7,877 bases of DNA from Phycisphaerales bacterium (lineage in GTDB: Bacteria; Planctomycetota; Phycisphaerae; Sedimentisphaerales; Anaerobacaceae): contig DSDB01000328.1 in NCBI GenBank assembly GCA_011057845.1, forward strand, positions 1 through 7,877, in the 5' to 3' direction. Positions 6,630-7,877 of the stretch are shown here, in pieces. Numbering within the stretch: position 1 is the first letter of the stretch; every line of letters begins with the position of its first letter. A program made the position numbers and the translations under genes. Under the pieces are notes generated by a model, which saw only the letters and a list, made by a program, of their open reading frames with translations, had not been told where the DNA came from and made no database searches.

Positions 6630-7877
6630 TCAATCACCCGCCTTCGGTTTCAACAGGGGAAACAGGACCACATCGCGTATCGTCGGAACCCCCGTGAGCA
6701 CCATCACGAGCCGGTCGATCCCGATTCCCAGGCCGCCGGCCGGCGGCATTCCGTACTTCAGCGCCGTGACGAAGTCCTCGTCCATGGTCGCCATCGTCTC
6801 GTCCTGGCCGCGCAACTGAATCCGGAAGTTCTCCTCCTGGACAGCCGGGTCGTTCAACTCCGTATAGGCGTTGGCCAGTTCCATCCCGGCCACGAACAGC
6901 TCGAACCGCTCGGCGTACCGCGGGTCGGTCTTGCTCTTTTTCGTCAGCGGACACAGCGGCGCCGGGTAATCCGTCACGAACGTGGGACTGACCAGTGCAT
7001 CCTCGACGGTCGCCTCAAAGACCTCGTTGACCACGACCACGTCGTCCATGTCCTTCTCATCGAGGCCCAGCTTCGCGGCTTTGGCTCGGACGGCGGGCAG
7101 GTCGTCGATGTCGCAGCCGGCGTATTCCCTGAGCAGGTCCGCATAGCGCGCCCGCCGCCACGGACGCGAGAAGTCGATCTCCCTCTCGTTGAAGGTCAGC
7201 TTCGGGCCGCCGCAAAACCGCTCGACCAGCGCCGAAATCAAGTCCTCGGTCAGGTCCATCATCACGCGGTAGTCGCCGTAGGCCTGGTACAGTTCCAGCA
7301 TCGTGAATTCGGGGTTGTGCCGGCGGCTGAGGCCCTCGTTGCGGAAGTTGCGGTTGATCTCGAAGACCCGCTCCATGCCACCGACGAGCAGCCGTTTGAG
7401 GAACAGCTCCGGGGCGATCCGCAGGTACAGATCGAGGTCGAGGCTGTTGTGATGCGTGATAAAGGGCCTGGCGGCGGCGCCTCCGGCGATCGACTGCATC
7501 ATCGGGGTCTCCACCTCGAGGAATCCCCGCTCGTGCAGGAACGCCCGGATGGCCGCGAGGATGGCGCTGCGGGTCTTGAATCGCTGCATCACCTCCGGGT
7601 TGGCCCACAGATCCACGTATCGCTGACGATACCGCTGATCGACGTCGGCCAGGCCGTGGAACTTCTCCGGCGGCGGACACAGGCACTTGCTCAGAACGGT
7701 CAGCCCCCCCTGCCCGACCCATATCGTGATTTCACCCGTCTTGGTGCGTCCGAGTTGGCCGTCGGCCCCGATGATGTCGCCGACCTCCAGCAGCTTCGCC
7801 TGTGGCCAGCCGTCGGGGCCGTCGCCGAGCAGGTTCCGGCTCAGGCCCACCTGAATGGTCCCCGTCCAGTCCCGCAA
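6630..7877 (-). CDS. lysS: Lysyl-tRNA synthetase, class II, 5' end missing
   Basis: LysS charges tRNA-Lys with lysine in the cytoplasm. The window holds the last 415 codons; the gene enters from the right edge already inside the N-terminal OB-fold tRNA-binding domain (LRDWTGTIQV, residues 1-10 of the fragment). By comparison with bacterial LysS of about 500 residues, roughly 80-95 N-terminal residues are missing. The class II catalytic domain is complete: motif 1 around FLEVETPMMQ (119-128), motif 2 FEINRNFRNEG with RHNPEFTMLELYQAY (172-200), lysine-pocket residues around GMELANAYTELNDP (331-344), and motif 3 GGLGIGIDRLVMVLTG (381-396). ARPFITHHN (136-144) and APELFLKR (155-162) are LysRS-specific and exclude AspRS and AsnRS. 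No catalytic residue appears lost. It is the most upstream visible gene of the leftward run, and its promoter lies outside the window. The fragment's first codon is TTG, but it is internal. Confidence 0.97.
   Translation of the reverse strand: MRDWTGTIQVGLSRNLLGDGPDGWPQAKLLEVGDIIGADGQLGRTKTGEITIWVGQGGLTVLSKCLCPPPEKFHGLADVDQRYRQRYVDLWANPEVMQRFKTRSAILAAIRAFLHERGFLEVETPMMQSIAGGAAARPFITHHNSLDLDLYLRIAPELFLKRLLVGGMERVFEINRNFRNEGLSRRHNPEFTMLELYQAYGDYRVMMDLTEDLISALVERFCGGPKLTFNEREIDFSRPWRRARYADLLREYAGCDIDDLPAVRAKAAKLGLDEKDMDDVVVVNEVFEATVEDALVSPTFVTDYPAPLCPLTKKSKTDPRYAERFELFVAGMELANAYTELNDPAVQEENFRIQLRGQDETMATMDEDFVTALKYGMPPAGGLGIGIDRLVMVLTGVPTIRDVVLFPLLKPKAGD

Larger units (their letters stand above)
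1280..7877 (-). other. Probable six-gene operon: lysS, two permeases, ATPase, ilvE, prenyl synthase
   Basis: Six genes share the minus strand. Gaps are 43, 6, -4, 21 and about 34 bases, and I see no hairpin with a T run between them. The bidirectional terminator at 1189-1217 closes the unit. The three exporter genes are translationally close-coupled. The flanking genes serve tRNA charging, branched-chain amino-acid synthesis and isoprenoid chain synthesis, so the grouping looks like a growth-related housekeeping unit, not a single pathway. The upstream end and promoter are outside the window; internal promoters cannot be excluded. Confidence 0.75.

Noticed and set aside
6619..6632. Short palindrome-like TGATTGAATCA at the lysS stop as an operator
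   Set aside because: It overlaps the stop codon, is only 11 bases with a free centre, and has no second copy in the window.
1..7877. tRNA genes, CRISPR arrays, insertion sequences or phage genes
   Set aside because: Read for on both strands; no cloverleaf, spaced repeats, transposase or terminal inverted repeats were seen. Nearly all sequence is accounted for by ordinary genes.

Overview
The window reads as a conserved, housekeeping stretch of a GC-rich Gram-negative-type chromosome. The organism has a double membrane, judging by a LolCDE-like ABC exporter and a signal-peptide-bearing beta-barrel protein. The compact arrangement of lysyl-tRNA synthetase followed by two FtsX/LolC-type permeases, and the general look of the proteins, would fit Planctomycetota (Phycisphaerae-like). 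That placement is an inference from style, not something the sequence proves. I see no mobile element, CRISPR array, tRNA or rRNA.

Layout from left to right. (1) Positions 1-77, minus strand: the first 26 codons of a gene running off the left edge, whose N-terminus resembles the AAA+ recombination factor RarA/MgsA. A near-consensus sigma-70 promoter sits so close that its predicted transcript starts on the ATG, so it may be leaderless. (2) Positions 78-407: a 330-base divergent intergenic region with A/T tracts and a candidate promoter facing right. (3) Positions 408-1163, plus strand: a secreted, probably outer-membrane beta-barrel protein of unknown function, with a strong ribosome-binding site. 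(4) Positions 1189-1217: a hairpin with T runs on both sides, serving as a terminator for two convergent transcription units. (5) Positions 1280-7877, minus strand: a tightly packed six-gene run that enters from the right edge.

The minus-strand run, in transcription order, is lysS (5' end missing), two paralogous FtsX-like permeases, a LolD-like ATPase, a branched-chain aminotransferase (ilvE) and a long-chain polyprenyl diphosphate synthase. Gaps are 43, 6, -4 (ATGA overlap), 21 and about 34 bases, and I see no terminator between genes, so an operon is likely. The permease/permease/ATPase block forms one exporter, most like the lipoprotein-releasing LolCDE machine. The flanking genes (tRNA charging, amino-acid synthesis, isoprenoid chain synthesis) are general growth functions with no obvious mechanistic link to it.

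I do not see a convincing new biological system here. The points most worth a second look are the apparently leaderless promoter/start of the rarA-like gene, the uncharacterised barrel gene with its long leader, and the mixed composition of the operon.
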